In this document: piece after piece, positions 6,600-8,184 of the stretch | How the letters are laid out: every line of letters begins with the position of its first letter | How positions within the stretch are numbered: the stretch's first letter is position 1 | Assembly: GCA_023717585.1 (NCBI GenBank) | Contig: JAMQPJ010000190.1 | Span: 1-8,184 of the forward strand | DNA from: Thermoanaerobaculia bacterium | GTDB taxonomy: Bacteria; Acidobacteriota; Thermoanaerobaculia; UBA5066 | Reading direction: 5' to 3' | DNA: 8,184 nucleotides | The notes under the pieces: generated by a model | Seen by the model: the letters and a program-made list of their open reading frames with translations, nothing else | What the model was told of the DNA's origin: nothing | The model's database searches: none | Position numbers and translations under genes: made by a program

Positions 6600-7207
6600 G
6601 GGGTCCGCCCGGGACCGCTCGCGAGGAGGGTGGCCTGCTTTTCTTCCGCCGCGCTCGGCCTCCCGTACACGACGGCGCCCGTCGTCGTCTCGTCCCGCGC
6701 GGCGACGCGCCCGGCGGCAGCGGCGAGAGGCAGGCCCAGGAGGCCGAGATCGAGGACGGAGAGTCCGCGCGCACGGGCTTCGGCCTCCACCTCGGTCCGG
6801 GGACGCGGAGGCGCCGCGGCGGCAACCGCTCTCCCCGTCCTGAGAGCCGCGTGCACGTCGCCGCGGCCGGCGCCGAGGATGAAAAGGACGTTCCCCGGCT
6901 CCGGGACGGCCTCGTGGGCGGCCGCGAACGTGGAGACGAGGACCAGCGGGATGCCGCGCGCCCGCGCGAGGCCGCGCGCGAAGGCGAGTCCCGCGCGGAG
7001 TCCCGTGAAGGATCCGGGCCCCGAGACAACGGCGACGCGGTCGAGATCCCGGACCGTAAGACGCATCTCGGCGAGAAGGGCTTTGGCCGCGAGCGGGAGG
7101 CTCTCGGCCGCGTTCTGCGGCAGGGCCCGGGTCGTTTCCGCGCGATCGCCGTCTCCGGCGGCCAGCGACGGAAAAGGGGAGGCCGTGTCGAGCGAGAGGA
7201 TGCGCAT
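6596..7207 (-). CDS. tsaB: tRNA t6A biosynthesis protein TsaB (YeaZ)
   Basis: TsaB is the ASKHA-fold, non-catalytic partner of TsaD. With TsaE and TsaC it makes N6-threonylcarbamoyladenosine at position 37 of ANN-decoding tRNAs. The 203-residue product opens with MRILSLDTAS, the family start, and carries the diagnostic SGPGSFTGLRAGLAFARGLA (62-81). VSTFAAAHEA (91-100) and C-terminal YGRPSAAEEKQ follow. It is slightly shorter than the E. coli protein (about 230 residues). The stretch QNAAESL (31-37) replaces the usual His-containing segment, which is a mild divergence. The ATG at 7207 has GAGGG 9 nt upstream (minus-strand reading of 7217-7221). It is the first gene of a five-gene minus-strand operon and is divergent from mutS. 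tsaD is not in the window. Confidence 0.94.
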   Translation of the reverse strand: MRILSLDTASPFPSLAAGDGDRAETTRALPQNAAESLPLAAKALLAEMRLTVRDLDRVAVVSGPGSFTGLRAGLAFARGLARARGIPLVLVSTFAAAHEAVPEPGNVLFILGAGRGDVHAALRTGRAVAAAAPPRPRTEVEAEARARGLSVLDLGLLGLPLAAAAGRVAARDETTTGAVVYGRPSAAEEKQATLLASGPGRTP

Positions 7208-7221
7208 CCGCGGCGTCCCTC

Positions 7222-7233
7222 GATGCTAGCATC
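7222..7233. promoter_or_regulatory. Palindromic candidate divergent promoter or operator between tsaB and mutS
   Basis: GATGCTAGCATC is a perfect 12-bp palindrome in the 37-nt divergent gap. Each strand reads TGCTAGCAT, which fits an extended -10 (TGn plus TAGCAT). For mutS, the hexamer at 7227-7232 would start RNA near 7239, leaving about 5 nt before the ATG. For tsaB, a symmetric start near 7216 would fall inside its putative Shine-Dalgarno, which weakens that half. No -35 box is clear on either side. A repressor site is the other reading of the palindrome. Confidence 0.45.
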
Positions 7234-7244
7234 CCCGGCTCCAC

Positions 7245-8184
7245 ATGCGCGCGACGCCCATGCTCGAGCAGTACTGGGCTCTCAAGCGGGAGGCGGGCGA
7301 CGCGCTCCTCCTCTACCGCCTCGGAGACTTCTACGAGATGTTCTTCGAGGACGCGGCGTATGCGGCGCCGCTCCTGGGCCTCGTGCTGACCGCGCGGCAC
7401 AAGGACAGCGACGTCGAGGCGCCGATGTGCGGCATTCCCCAGCATGCTCTCGAGCCCTACCTCGCGAGGCTGGTCGCGGCAGGACGGAAGGTCGCGATCA
7501 GCGAGCAGACAGAGGCTCCGTCGAAGGGCCGCGCCCTCGTCCCGCGGAAGATCGTCCGCATCGTCACGCCCGGGACCATCGTGGATCCGGAGCGCCTCGA
7601 CGCGCGCCGCCCGAACGAGATGGCGGCAGTGACGTCCAACGGGGACGGCGCCGCGGTCTCGACCCTGGACCTCTCGACGGGCGATTTCGCCGTCGTCGAG
7701 CTGCCGGAGCGCGGGGCCCTCGCGGAGTGGCTGCTGCGCCGTCTGCCGCGCGAGCTCGTTTTCTTTCCCTCCGACCGGCCCCTCGCCGAGTCGCTCGTGG
7801 CCGCGCTCGTGTCGTCGGGGGCCGAGGCCCCCGCACTCTCGCCGCTCAGGGACGACGCTCCGCGCGGGGCCGGAGCCGTGGAGCTCCTCAAACGACACTT
7901 CCGCACGGCGACGCTCGAGCCGTTCGGCCTGCCTCACGCTGGCGGCGCGGCCGACGCCGCCGCGGCTCTCCTGTCGTATGCGCGGACGACGCAGCGCGCC
8001 GACTGCGATCACGTGCGGTCCCTCCGCTCGGAGGCTCCCGACGAAGGCCTCGTCGTCGACTCCGTGACGGCCGGCCACCTCGAGCTCTTTCGTTCGACGC
8101 GAGACGGCGGCCCGAAGGGCACGCTGTTCTCACTTCTCGACAGGACGGGGACGTCGTTCGGCGCGCGAACGCTTCGCCGGCTCG
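7245..8184 (+). CDS. mutS: DNA mismatch repair protein MutS, 3' end cut by window edge
   Basis: MutS recognises mismatches and small loops in DNA and recruits MutL to start methyl- or nick-directed repair. Translating from ATG 7245 gives 313 open codons to the edge. The N-terminal mismatch-binding domain is unmistakable: LLLYRLGDFYEMFFEDA, with F29-Y30-E31 as the Phe-x-Glu motif that stacks on the mismatched base. APMCGIPQHALEPYLARLV, KVAISEQ and RKIVRIVTPGTIVD follow. STLDLSTGDFAV opens the connector domain, and the last residues (TLFSLLDRTGTSFGARTLRRL) reach the start of the lever/core domain. The clamp and Walker ATPase domains must lie beyond the window, since full-length proteins run to roughly 850 residues. 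No Shine-Dalgarno precedes the ATG, consistent with a very short leader; ATG 7260 is an alternative start. The gene is divergent from the tsaB operon. Confidence 0.95.
   Translation, partial: MRATPMLEQYWALKREAGDALLLYRLGDFYEMFFEDAAYAAPLLGLVLTARHKDSDVEAPMCGIPQHALEPYLARLVAAGRKVAISEQTEAPSKGRALVPRKIVRIVTPGTIVDPERLDARRPNEMAAVTSNGDGAAVSTLDLSTGDFAVVELPERGALAEWLLRRLPRELVFFPSDRPLAESLVAALVSSGAEAPALSPLRDDAPRGAGAVELLKRHFRTATLEPFGLPHAGGAADAAAALLSYARTTQRADCDHVRSLRSEAPDEGLVVDSVTAGHLELFRSTRDGGPKGTLFSLLDRTGTSFGARTLRRL

Noticed and set aside
6384..7229. Plus-strand open frame opposite tsaB and rimI
   Set aside because: Its composition is that of a shadow frame, with no recognisable motif, and both minus-strand genes are well supported.
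6093..8078. A 661-codon minus-strand frame running from rimI back across tsaB and mutS
   Set aside because: Only its last 168 codons (from GTG 6599) are protein-like and match RimI. The rest is antisense to mutS and out of frame with tsaB.
1..8184. CRISPR array, transposon ends, phage genes, attachment sites, tRNA or rRNA
   Set aside because: I saw no spaced direct repeats, no transposase or integrase motifs and no structured RNA gene. All sequence is accounted for by compact housekeeping-type genes.

Overview
The window is very GC-rich bacterial DNA (about 70% G+C by eye, third codon positions nearly all G or C). It is densely packed with ordinary chromosomal genes, and I see no mobile element, CRISPR array, rRNA or tRNA. 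The mix of an NtrY-type kinase, a YdcH-family protein, TsaB, RimI, PssA and MutS fits a GC-rich Gram-negative lineage such as Acidobacteriota or a deltaproteobacterial-like phylum. That placement is inference; no gene here fixes the taxonomy.

Layout. (1) Positions 1-4048, plus strand: the 3' part of a large membrane-bound NtrY-like sensor histidine kinase, which runs in from the left edge. It is followed with a 4-nt GTGA overlap by a predicted lipoprotein of unknown function. (2) Positions 4058-7207, minus strand: a tight five-gene operon, read right to left as tsaB, rimI, a YdcH/DUF465 small protein, pssA, and an Asd/USG-1-family protein that has lost ASADH catalytic residues. Junctions are GTGA overlap, 24 nt, 8 nt and ATGA overlap. 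(3) Positions 7245-8184, plus strand: the 5' part of mutS, divergent from tsaB and cut by the right edge.

The lipoprotein and the USG-like gene converge with only 9 nt between their stop codons. The tsaB/mutS divergent gap is 37 nt and contains a perfect 12-bp palindrome that presents the same extended -10-like sequence on both strands. No stretch over 300 bases lacks a gene.

Functionally, the minus-strand operon joins tRNA t6A modification (TsaB), N-terminal acetylation of a ribosomal protein (RimI), membrane phospholipid synthesis (PssA) and a probable pseudo-dehydrogenase. The kinase and lipoprotein may form an envelope-signalling pair. I did not find a clearly new multi-gene system. The most unusual items are the catalytically degenerate ASADH paralog, the uncharacterised lipoprotein coupled to the kinase, and the symmetric palindromic promoter candidate.
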